Positions 12,901-24,203 of a stretch of 64,000 nt of DNA are shown in pieces (position 1 is the stretch's first letter; each line of letters starts with the position of its first letter). This DNA comes from Struthidea cinerea (taxonomy: Eukaryota > Chordata > Aves > Passeriformes > Corcoracidae). The position numbers were made by a program, and so were the translations under genes. The stretch covers positions 149,581 to 213,580 of the forward strand of contig VZTI01001134.1 in assembly GCA_013397865.1 (NCBI GenBank). The letters run 5' to 3'. The notes under the pieces are model-generated. The model saw only the letters and a program-made list of their open reading frames with translations, did no database searches and was not told the origin of the DNA.

Positions 12901-13338
12901 GAGTCCAAGACAGGACTCTGCAAGCCACAGGGCCAACCACCGCAGCAAATTCTGACTTCATGTCAGAGAACTACCACCCCCAGCATGGTGCCACCAAACA
13001 TCATTTCTACTGCTACAGCCAGACACCTACAGCCCTTTTCAAACAGATGTAGGAAACACACATAATCGATCTGCAGGGACTTTCTGATCACACACAACAC
13101 CGGCACACCATCGACCTGTCACGAAATGGGATGCCAGGGCTAAACTGCTTATCCAGCAAAATCCACTTGTTTGTCAATCCACTTGGAGAAAGGTATTAGA
13201 TTATGATTTGCACATAGGAGACTCTCATAACCACAAGTCTAGGCCCTTGATACTAGAAGACCACTACGAAACCACTGTGATATAGCTATGTCAGAAATGC
13301 ACTTACACAGAAAAATTATATAGCAGGGGAGGCCTTAC
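9949..13338 (-). other. KALRN: KALRN intron (3.4 kb)
   Basis: Donor GTAAGG at 13338 and acceptor cttgcag at 9949. Mostly unique-looking AT-rich sequence. Plus and minus ORFs of 60-116 codons around 11.65-13.06 kb overlap one another and have no recognisable domain. No mobile element or RNA gene seen. Confidence 0.7.
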
Positions 13339-13443
13339 CATCTCATCTTGGGTTGGATCATTGTCAAAAATCTTCATAGGAGGAGGAAGAGGTGTGTGAG
13401 ACTCTTCATCTGGTTCATCTTCTCCCCAACCTTTCTTGCTCTT
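13339..13443 (-). CDS. KALRN: Kalirin linker exon, acidic and Pro-rich (KSKKGWGEDEPDEES...)
   Basis: This 105-nt exon encodes 35 residues in phase 0 at both ends: KSKKGWGEDEPDEESHTPLP then PPMKIFDNDPTQDEM. Acceptor cttcag ends at 13444 and donor ATG|GTAAGG follows 13339. An acidic block is followed by TPLPPPMKI, a PxxP-type motif. In kalirin and TRIO, Pro-rich stretches are reported to serve as SH3 ligands within and between molecules, so this exon could be a partner of the SH3 domain at 53373-53619; that pairing is inference. The sequence is nearly the same as the human one as I remember it. Confidence 0.95.
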
Positions 13444-14246
13444 CTGAAGAAAAGTTAAATATAATTAGAAACAGGGACAGGATTTTTTATCTTTTCAGCT
13501 CAATATTTTGTTGGATGGAGGGAATTGCAGGTAATGGAAGAGAAGCAGTAAAGACATAAGGTTTTGCTGGTTAACCCTGGTGCATCTTAAGGCTTACAGA
13601 AATACAATTTATAGGTCATTCATGCAGCTAAGGCAGCTGCATCTGTGTGCTGACAGAAGAGTAGTTTTTTCATTTAAATAAGAACTGTTCGATGTACAGT
13701 TTTTAAAATGTGTTTCTCTATTTATGTTCAGTTAGTATCTTCTGCATTTTCGGCATAAATTCCTCATTCACTTTATCAGGAAAGTGCCATTCTGGTGGAG
13801 AACATGCCTGCAGAAAAACTGCAGGTACAACTACAGAGTAGATTTAACAGAAACGTGGCTATTTCTCCGAGTATTTTCTTTCATTAAGGAATTACACTGC
13901 CATTGTAGCATAAAGGTGAAGCTCAGCAAAAAGTGATAACAGCTGCTCAAGAATAACTTCATTTCTGTCCCTGGCAGCTTTCTAATAGGCTATTAAAAAA
14001 ACCTAGTCAAAGGACAAGAATATATACAAACTGTGAAATGCTGTTCCCTATATATTCCATTGCTCTGTGGATGACAAAGCTGTTTGCAACACAGCTTTAA
14101 ACAATGCAATTTTATGTATGACGGGCTGCTCCCTCCAGACCCTAGGGGAACTGCATTTACTCAAGCATGACTCACACCCCACGCAGGAGAATATCCGAGA
14201 TACACGGTCTTTCCCGCAACGAACACTGACAAACACCAACACACAC
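13444..14246 (-). other. KALRN: KALRN intron (0.8 kb)
   Basis: Donor GTGTGTG at 14246 and acceptor cttcag at 13444. AT-rich, with no repeats or extra exons recognised. Confidence 0.75.
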
Positions 14247-14530
14247 CTCATCTGCGCTGTCTCCTTGAGGAGTGGTTTCATCTCCAGTCTTTGGTGAGCC
14301 CAGGTCAAAGCTCTTCCTGCCATCTCGCACCTTCTTCTGCTTCTTGATGTGGCTCTCGGTCTTCCCGCTGTTCAGGCGGCGCACGGGACTGGTCAGCCAT
14401 TTCTTCAGGGTGTTGGTTGAGCGCTTGGGGCCCGGAGAGCTCTGGATGGAGTTGAGGGATGGCTGGGGCTGTAAGTTGGCCACCGAGTCAGACTTGCCCC
14501 CGTTGTCATTGGAAGAGACTGAATATGCGT
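14247..14530 (-). CDS. KALRN: Kalirin linker exon, basic and Ser-rich; first exon shared by long and Duet isoforms
   Basis: This 284-nt exon encodes two bases finishing an Asp codon, then 94 residues: AYSVSSNDNGGKSDSVANLQ, a PSLNSIQSSPGPKRSTNTLK segment, KWLTSPVRRLNSGKTES, KKQKKVRDGRKSFDLGSPK, and an acidic end DETTPQGDSADE. Acceptor cttgcag ends at 14531 and donor GAG|GTGTGTG follows 14247. The phase accepts both the SH3 exon (53373) and the Duet exon (34542), each ending in a single G. SSPGPKRS, LTSPVRR and LGSPK are Ser-Pro sites and could be phosphorylated. KKVRDGRKSFDLGSPK separates KALRN from TRIO. Confidence 0.97.
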
Positions 14531-16126
14531 CTGCAAGAAAACGGCGCAGGTGAGAGCTCATTCCAGCACCTCTCTGCTCCCCGGGGCACGTCAGGCGCTC
14601 GCAGCACGGAGCCTGCCTTGGGGAAAGGGTTTGTGACCTATGGACTTTATGCAAACTTTATTGCACACCAGAGAGAGGAATATGCCCTGCAATGGGCATT
14701 TCCCACAATCTCACACACCTCTCTAATTTCCTACCACACTATCTGTCTTCATGAAAGATTGCAGACGGTGAAGTTTTTTCAATGCAGGTTTTTATTCAGG
14801 TTTTTTTTATGGAAGCCTGATTTTCACGCTAAGTGCTGAATTTCTCAGCTTCTTCCCGCAATTTCACTGTGAATTGCCAGGAAGAAAATAAGCACAAAAA
14901 GTAGAATACTACAGGAGACCTGACAGACACCAACACATTGTCAGGTTTCAATTCCATAATTGTTTCTCAGCTGGTTCCAGACCCCAGTGACATGATTTAG
15001 TTAGACTACTTATTAACATTTGAAACACCTTAAAATTATCTCCTCTGCCTCTGAAAGCAATCTGTCAGAAGAGTTCACACATTCCCTAGAACTAAGAAAC
15101 CGGAATGAACAATTACAAAAGATGACAAACTGTTCAAACCAAAGGAAACTCTTAATAAGGAGATACGAGACAGGCTTAAAACTAAAAAATAGTTTCATTA
15201 TATGGAAGCAGGAGGTTCTGCTGAATGGCATCCAACCTCCGTTACTGATACACATGTTCAGACTGGCACCTTAGAAAGGGCTGCAACCTTCAACTCCCCC
15301 CAAATGCAACAGACCGAAGTGTGCCAATGCCAGTAAGGCTTTAAAACCAAAACAAACAATTTGCTCAAAGATTTCCCAGTTGCCCTTCAGGAACAAGCAC
15401 CCTGCTTTCAACTTTCTGAAACCATGGCAAGGCAACTCCCTCCCTTCCCTATCAGAGACTGAGATGTTTAATCCCACACAGTTTAGGATGAAGATTTTTT
15501 TTTTTACAAAATTCAGACACTGTCACACTCCTATAAGAAACATCTCAGGCTGTACATCAGAAAGGAGCCAACTGATGTTATTAAACATTTTTACATTGTT
15601 ATCAGTGAATCTTTTATCTGTCCCAGCAGAAACCAAAAACCTAAGTTACAACACATGAAAACAGACTGGTGCATCCAGATATTCTCAGTTCAGCAATAAA
15701 TACAATTAGAGATGCTGGGTTGTACAGACGTTGAGTGAGAGCCACTCTCGTAGAGAATCATTACCTGTATTGTTTTAGAAGCCAGTTCCTGCTACCTGCA
15801 TGAAGAAATCATATCCCTTCTGGGCAGAGCTGCTGCTTGCAGCTCTCTGTGCACGGAGCAGAGATTGCATCCTGCCTTGTCTGCCAGCTTGCACAACGCA
15901 GACTATGAGAGTCAGAATATTTTATAGCCATACACAGCATCAGTCAGAAGTTGAACCAATAAATTATTACATACCTGAGGTCAAAAGTTAAATTTTAGAA
16001 CATACAAGAACAATTTTAACAAGCTAGAGAAAGTCAAAGTTCATTTCCCAGACAGGAAGAAAATCTCAATCATCTGCTTTTTGACAACAGGAGTGAGAGC
16101 AAGAGGAACTGGGAGGAGGATGGATT

Positions 16127-16158
16127 CCAGGTGGAGCTGATCCCAGGTGGAGCTGCTG
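16127..16158. repeat. 16-bp tandem pair
   Basis: Two adjacent copies of ccaggtggagctg followed by three bases (16127-16142 and 16143-16158), differing only at the ends. A simple slippage-type duplication in an intron. Confidence 0.6.
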
Positions 16159-19100
16159 GGGATTTTCTGGCATTCCTCCGTAAAAGCAAAGTAGCAGACT
16201 TATCTCCAAAAGGGCTGGGTTTAGCCAGCTCCTGCTGATGTTATTTCATGTACACAAAGCAGTGCTAAATCAACGAGTGCAAGATAACGTTTGTCAGGGG
16301 CCAGCTTATCTCCCACTCAATAGGCTTTGGGTAGCTCTCCCTCGCAGGCTCCATGTGATGCTCTGTGAGTTTATCAGTGTGCCTTGCATCAGCAAAATTC
16401 GGGGTTTCACGACGGTGGGTTTGATTTTCCAAGTGCCCTTGTGCCCCTGGCAGCACTGAAAGCCCCGCAGGCACTGGGGGAAGCTTGAGGGTTCCTGGCC
16501 TAGGGGCTTTGCCTAGAGGAGTGCCTGCAGGTGCCTGCGCTCCTACCGCTGCTGCAGGAGGATTAACTCTGGGAATTACTGCAGCAAAGGGATCTGGGCT
16601 GCAGGCAGAAGGAGGAACGCTGACAGCAATGGCTCTGTGGGGCTGCCACTCCCACGGATGATTTGGGGGAAGCCGCTGTATCATGGACTTGCTGCCTTTG
16701 CTGGGGACTGGGCTCGGTGGGAGGTTGAGGAGAACCACGGATGAGCTGATCTCACCACATCTCAGCTGATGTACAGAGAGGTTTTTACTACAGCTTGTAA
16801 GTAACGCAGTCCAACCCCCACCTCCAGTCGACAGCATCATGCCAATTCAATGTTTGGTAAGGGAAGGGAGCTGACAGGAGGCTAATGAAGCCTGAGACAA
16901 CCCCCAGGGTTTGTTCCTGAGATGGCAATCCTATCTCAGCCCTATCTTGGCGGGCTTGAGGCAGGGCCAAATCCAGGAACCCCGATGCCTGTGAAGGGGC
17001 AGGGATTTCCCTTCCCAGCAGGGTCAGGCCCCTGCATTGCTGCCTCCCTATCCTTTCCCCAGCAGCACAGCCACAGCTGGGGCACGGACAGACGCACAGC
17101 ACCTCTCCTGCCACGGTACTCTTTGCTCAGCTGTCCTGGGGAAGCGACAGTCAGTAATCCTGTCATTCCTAGGAAGGCAGCATGTGGGCAGAAACAGCCC
17201 CAGTCCCAAGCTGGCCCACAGCCCACCCTGCCTGCTTGCAATGATTTTGACACCCAGAGCCAGGAACCCTCTGCAGACTGAGCATCAGGGTTTCAGAGCC
17301 ACCAGCCGTGACAAAAGCCAACCCACAGGTTTCCAGAGGGAGGCTGTTATACCGTCAAATGATCCCACCTGAAAAATGCTCTGGATTTCCCCACTCAAGG
17401 TCATGCCTTTGGTGATGAAAAAGGCTGTTTACCAAAGAGTTACTACGTGTTGGTCATGCCATGCAACACTGTCAGATATGAAGTCCCCTTCTTTCTCCTT
17501 GTTTGCTGAACTGCCCTGGCTTAGCACGGTAAGGCATCTGGGACAGAGCCCACGCTTTGCCTGGCCCATGCAGCCCAAGACGGGAAACACGGGCTTACCT
17601 TGCCTGGTAAGGCAGTCTCTGCTGGCTGGGCAGTAGGCAGGGAGGTGGGAGAGAAAGGCTGGCATGAATCTCCCTGCTCCACAGCCACCATGAGAGCCCT
17701 TCGACGTTAGGCGCTTATCTCTGCCCACATCCTACATTGGTACAAAGCGCTCCCATCTCATCATCCCAATTCCCACCGCTACTGAACATGCATTACCCAA
17801 AAGCCACACTGAGAGTCCACACACGGTATTCATAACCTTTTTTTTCTTTTTCAAAGGAACTGCAAATTTGGATACATTTGTGAGCAAGTCACATTTGCCG
17901 TTTGCCAGCCCTGGTGAGAATGATTTCCTTTGCACATAAAGCAGGTCACATCGACATGGTTGCAGAGGCAGGACTGGAGCTCAAGAAAGAGCAGAGCTCA
18001 CAAAATGAGAGAAAGAAACATGAAACACAAAAAAATCTGCCAGGAAAGACCTTGAAGACAACTTCCTCAGCCACGTGAGCTCCGCTTCTGTGGCACATAT
18101 GGCTACAAACACATTAATCACGACACTCGATACTGGCCCGAGACCCAGACACCAGGTGGATCGAGCGGAAGAGGAGGACACGTTACCATGCTCTTCTTGC
18201 AAAGCACTAGCACACATGTGCTTTGCAAACTGCATTAGTAGAGCTCTTTGGAAACACAGGTTGCTTAAGAAAAGCCAGAGAGCTTTTGGGAAAGATGCAG
18301 CAGCTCATTGTGTGATAACTGAGGCAGCTGCTGCCGCCCGCACGGACCAGCAGAGCAGCGGCTGTCCCCACACTGCAGCGGGCCTGCCCTGAGGAGCTGT
18401 CCTCCCACCAATGTCCCAGGACACGCATCTAAAAAAAGGTATTTGGTGAAGCAAAATGGCTGTAGGGAGATCAGCAGACTCGTGTGGCTAGATGGATTTC
18501 CTGGCCAAACCATTCATTCAGACAGAAGAAATGATGGTTTCCAAAACACTCCTAAGAAAACCTCCAAGAAACTTCTGGCAAGAGGACTGTGAGACATACT
18601 CAGCCAGACCAAAGGGCTTTAACATTCAGAGCTTTTGCACCACTGCAGCCATGAAATGTTTGTTGTTGTTGGTCAAATGAACAGACATCTGCAAAAGCAC
18701 AGCTCTTGTACTTGAAAAACAGAAGGTTCCAGTTCTGTGCAACCTTGGGTGAAAAGAAAAACAAAAATCTCTTAGACCTGGTTTTAGAGGCACAGTAATA
18801 TTCTCATTTGAGTCAGCAGGAACTACTGTTGGAACATAAATGCAAGGCATTATTTTTACCTCCCTGTTCCCCAGACCACACATGGGAGGGGAGGTTTGTC
18901 TGATCAGGCTCAGGCAGCATGGGACTCCTTTGCAGGACCTCAGATCTCTAACAGGGAAAGGGAAAGGCTTCTCAGAGCAACTCTGAAGAAAACATCACTC
19001 TTCTCTATTAGATACATAATAATGACAGATCATGAATTTTCCTCCAAATTTGTCCAAACCGGCACAAATGGAAAGAAATATGTGTCCATAACCAGAAGAT

Positions 19101-20260
19101 AATACAGAATATAGCTATAAAAAGAGGAGACTAGAGCAGGGCACAGTCTTGCTTTAAGTGAGGTGAATCCTCTTCTGATTTATCTACGGCTCCATTTACA
19201 TCCCAGAAAAACAGCCTGAGAGAAAAGGATTTTTCCACAGAAGTCAAAGAAAATGAGCCAGAATGGGAACTCTGAAGTCCTACTAGCATGCGCATTTAAA
19301 TCAACAGGTTTTTTTCACAGAGATAATTCCACTTGTGAATGAAAGCCAATAATGGCAATCGGACTGATGAGCACATAAATCAGCTCTGCTTGCTCAACAG
19401 AGCCCATTTTCCACATTTAGTGGTTCCTGTAAAATAACATTTGTGACAGAGACAGAATTTAATCAGATGTGGGTAAAAGACTAACTCGGTCTTTACTTGA
19501 GTAAATTTCCTAAAGAATGGGAACCTCCATCCCAAAAATTCTTGGAAAGCAGGAATTATCTAGATTCATTCGGTGCACAAACAAAGCCTCTGTGTTAGTA
19601 TTCCACACTAAACAAGCAAGAACCATCTAAACCATCAAAATGCACCCTCTCCTGCCCTTTCCAAGAGCACCTCCATGATCACCCAGGCTGCAGGTTCCAG
19701 GTCGCAGGTCTCAGCCTCTTGAAGCTTTATACTCCCCCTTGGGAAATGCTGCTTTGAGAGTCCCCTTGGATCTGCTCAGGGGATTTGGGACTAAAGCTCT
19801 ACCTGATGGATGGAAACATGGCAGAATGAGGTATGAACACTGCTCCTTTGGTCTCTTCTGTGCTTTTGTATTAAATGTCCAAAACATGCTCAGTGAAACA
19901 TTTTTATTGGCACGAGTCAGGGTTACAAAACTTTGTGGCTGAGGCAGATGACAGTACCGATCTTGGTTTTAGTGTTAGAGCCCATTCTGTCTGTAAAACC
20001 TGGCATGGATTTGCAAAAGCTTGGGAGGCAACAACATTAGGATAATACAAAGTCACTTTACAGCTATTCCTCTAGTGAAAACTCTAGGTTTTAACAATGT
20101 AAATAATGTATCTTACAACTTCTACTGTCAACAGATAAGTTGTCTCCTCAGACACCGCCTCTGAAACAGGCTCTGGGGAAGAATGTAAGTGAACACAAGG
20201 AAATTTTCTGTGCCCATGTCAGACAAAGACAGAGGACAACTGGCTTGAAAAGCCCTTTAG

Positions 20261-20291
20261 ATTAGAAGTACATTAAACTTTCGCAATGGAA
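20261..20291 (+). repeat. 31-bp perfect direct repeat, copy 1
   Basis: A 31-bp string beginning attagaagtacattaaac and ending cgcaatggaa recurs without a mismatch at 22200-22230, in the same orientation and 1939 bp away. The sequence on either side differs. It contains a CG dinucleotide and is not low-complexity. It is not a repeat family I recognise. Confidence 0.85.
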
Positions 20292-22199
20292 TTGCAAAAC
20301 GTGCCCTGGAGACTTCCACGGCTCCCCATCTGCTCCCAGCTCTGCTCAGCCACTCCACACGTGTCCAACCACAGACCTGCCCCGTGCTCCAGCTCGAGCT
20401 AAAAATGAGATGGGACCGTGTAGGAGAGAATTTCACACCAGAGGGTAAACACACGTTCAAACTACGCCATTGAAATCTAAATGCAAATTTTGTTCAGATT
20501 CAAATGCTCTCCCTAACTTCATAATCTCCTGGAAATGAGCAAATTGAAAAGGTTCAACTGAATTTTCTGTTTGTGTCTTGGGAGTATCATTTGAAGCTTC
20601 AAGCTGGAAGTAACATCAAAAGGTACAAATCAATCTGGCAGGATTCTCACAACTCCATTTACATGGATGAAATTACTTCTGTCCAAACTCAAGAATAATG
20701 GTATGGAGTTAAATATTTTATAAAAAAGTTTCTAGTCCAATAGAGAAAGCAGCAGACATATTGGACAAACTTTCTGATCACTGTAATGTAAAACCTCAAA
20801 ATCTGACTTTCTGTTTCACTGCCAAGCATGCAAACATGACTAACTTCCAAAAAGAACAAGGGAAAAAAAGGACTAGAATCTAAACTAATCACACAACATT
20901 CAGAACACACTGTTTCGCTATTGAATAGCTGGCATTTCTCGGAAATACGAAAGAAGAGCTGCTTTGAGATGGAGAATGATCTGCAGAATTCCCTTTAACC
21001 ACACTGCCGAAGCAGGGGATGCTCCTGAGGGATTTTGCATATGGGTTTTGCCTTTGGGAAACAGTCATAAATCTGTTGGCTTCAATATTCAGCTTTCTGA
21101 TCATTACTTCCAGGTTGAAACCTACTGTGAGGAAAACAAGCACTGACCCAGCTGGGGTGAGTAAACACCGTCACTTGGAGCCACTCATTTTTGTGGCAGG
21201 CAGCAGCTTCACCTCCTGCTCTCGGCAGTCAAGGAGCTGTGCACACTCTGCCCAAGGGCGATGCAGAGTGGGACACACCCCGTAGGAGCCTCTCTCTTTC
21301 CATTAACTACAGAGGGAGTCCGAGGAAATTATACCCTCAGCTAAATTTAGTTATTGTGAATCCCCTTCCCACATTTGAGTGTGCTTCATACCAGGCCGAT
21401 CTCACAGCAGGGAATGATTAGCTGAAGTTAAGCATCTGTCAATTCACTTTAATGAGCAATAACTCGTGGCAACCTGCCATTAGCTTCAGTTGAATAGCTT
21501 TTATTTTTAGCTGGTGTTGCTCAGATGCAGCTTCCATCCAACATGTGCTGGGAAAGCTGACATCCCAAAGTAGTCTCCAGGTCTTCGTTGTGCCAGTCGG
21601 AGTGTCAGGGCTCAAGAGCTGCAATTCCTGGAGGTCAGAGAAAAGTCACTGCAGTTCTGGGAAAGTTTCAAAGAGTGAGATAAAACCAAAAGCCTGGAGA
21701 AACAGCACAGAGGCGCATGGTCCCCAGAGACCTTGCAAGAAAAGTTACTGAAATCCTGAGAGCATGCTGAATGAGTGAGCTGGGTCTCCGGGGAGAGAAA
21801 CAGCACAAGGGGAAGGCACAGAGAGAGAGAGCCTGCTGAAATAAAACATGACTTCAGTACTGTCCAAGAGTGCCTAGTGAGAGGAACAAAACTATCTGCT
21901 GCTTCATGTGGATCGAAGCTTTTATCAGAGGTGACCGTAGGGAGGGCAAGGGGAGAAGAGCAACATAAGTCCTCAAGTGAATATAGGGCAGGGTCTCGTT
22001 TCCTACAGACGAGCATTTAACTCAGGAGCTGCTGCACCTGAAGGCAGAACATCTCTTTGTGCCTCCAAAGAGACCCTCAGGAGAGTGTTCAACTCAGCCC
22101 CGTGGCACCAAGCACTTGGAGAGCAGCTGAAACACCTGCAGTCCCTCCCTCTGGACTGAAATGGGTTTCCACAGAACAGCTTACAACTGTTATGAGTAC

Positions 22200-22230
22200 A
22201 TTAGAAGTACATTAAACTTTCGCAATGGAA
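22200..22230 (+). repeat. 31-bp perfect direct repeat, copy 2
   Basis: Second copy of the element at 20261-20291, identical over 31 bases. Flanks are unrelated, so the duplication is short, recent or conserved. Confidence 0.85.
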
Positions 22231-22819
22231 ACTTCTCTGGTTGGAGGTTTGAGCCTTTTTGCCTCCCTGTATCAGCCTAAATCATCCTGCTTCAGAGCCC
22301 CATCTGAGCCCCCACACAAGCCACTGTGAATTCACAACAAGAGTAATAAGAGAACAAATATTCAGAGTGAATCCACCAACCTGTTGGTGAGATACTCCTA
22401 GCCAGCTCCTATCCTAAAGTACTGTGAGACAGGAGTCAAGGCACGGCAGTAACATACCTTCAAGAGAACCTTGAAGCAACAGCTTTTTAGAATAGGCTTT
22501 TCCTGAATAAAAGGGTGTGGGCAAGCTCAGAAATAAAGCAGTCGCTCCACACAGCAGAGCTGGAGGCCAGACGCAGTATCTGTGCAGACTTGATTTCATT
22601 CACCCATTCTCCTGCCTCGAGTTTGTGCCCAGCATGTCCTGGCCCAGCCCCAAGCACAGCGACAGCAAGTCCAACATCTGCTGGGAGCGCCCATCGGAGC
22701 AGCTTTCCCGTAACGCCTCACAGCTGGGTGAGCAGATTGCTGAAGTCAAGAGGCACGCATTTCTTTAGCAAAGAAAGGAAATAAAAAGTCAAGACTAACA
22801 AGATCCAGAAAGGGCATGC

Positions 22820-24203
22820 TTTTTTTTTTTTTTTTTGAACAAATCAACATTTATTTCAATGTAGTGAAACAACTTGTTGAAGCACTTCTCTCAGTTCTAC
22901 TTTACATTTTGTATTTACACTGTCCTCGTTCTGTGACAAAAATAAAATAATCTCCAACCCTGAAGTTTCCAGAATAAGTGTCGCTAGCAGCAAAAATAAC
23001 AAAGCCCCAAACACAAAGCAAAATTCCCCCTTGATATATTTTGATAGGAGATTTTTGCATGTTCCATAAAAAAAGTTTTAACCCTGAACCTTTACGAAAA
23101 GCTGTATGGGATGACAAGGAGGGAAATGTCATGTTTGAAGCTGAACGAGAGCAGCATTTGCTGGCCTTTGCAAGTACACTGTTACTTTTAGCATAAGGAA
23201 CTGTGAAATGCTTAGACACCCACATAGAAGCAGACTTTTTAACTTTGATCAAAGCAGTTCTGCTCTTCTGGGAGCGTAAGGGTACCAGAGTTGGCAAATG
23301 CCATCTTTTATCCTGGATGTTGGGCACAAAAACAAACTTTATTACACAGGGTTTCCAAGCAGCTGTTAGTAAAACACAAGCCTTATTCTTTTGTGAAGTG
23401 TCAAGGGTCAGCTTCATTCAGCAGCTTCCAAATTGAGCTACTGTAAGAATTTTGAAGTAATTCTCAGCTAAATGACATCATTGCTAGGGTCAACTCTGCC
23501 TTATACTTGAAGTCAGCAACCTCTATGACAAGGTGGACCACTCTGCTAAATGGGGGGAGAGGAGGGAAGACAGTGATATTTGAGTATCATATTTAAGTCT
23601 CCCTATCTCAAAGGAAACTATGGCTATGTACCCAAACAATTCTCCACGGAAACAACAGAAGAGTACCAGTGACAAACTTGGAATTGGAAAAATAAAAAAA
23701 GCAAGAACAGAACCCAAAGCTTTTTGAGATAAGAAGAAAAACTGCATGTTGAGAAAGAAGGGATTGGTCATTAAACTTTCCAGGCACACAGAGGGCTCAG
23801 AAAGCACAGAAAACAAGCAGAACAAACAAACACAACTGTGTGCATCTTAGCGTCAGCTTCTTTTGCCAAATGCAGTAGCTTCCAACATTCAGCAGCTGTC
23901 TCTTGCTTTCTAGTGCTGTGGAGTTCTCTTTGGTACTTGGAGGCTGTGAGGAGCTCCGGGCAAAGAGAAAGTCTTTGTCCATTTACCAACCAATTCCAAA
24001 GGCGCTGATCTTGAATAACTTTACTAAGCAAGAGTGACACAGATGTCTAGGAAAGGGGACTTTTCTCTTAGTAAAGTTGTGGTAGGTGCAGTGGAAACCC
24101 AAGGCAATCTACATGCTTGTCAATTTGTGCCTAGGTAAGAACAGAGTCCTCCGTGAACGTCTCTCATTTGTTCACTCTTAAATTATTCAGGCTCTGACAG
24201 CCC
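22820..24203 (-). pseudogene. Minus-strand 3'-end-like block: possible retrocopy or alternative terminal exon
   Basis: On the minus strand an AATAAA signal (22856-22851) is followed 13 nt later by an 18-nt A tract (22837-22820), the layout of a reverse-transcribed polyadenylated message. Upstream lies a 171-codon ORF (23417-22902), closed by a stop just before its ATG; I do not recognise the protein. At 24204 there is a strong acceptor-like site, a long T/C tract ending ttttcag. If used from either kalirin exon it gives a stop after a few codons. Two readings remain: a retroposed cDNA 3' end, or an alternative last exon of KALRN with a genomic A tract. I saw no target-site duplication by eye. 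The left boundary is clear and the right one is a guess. Confidence 0.35.
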
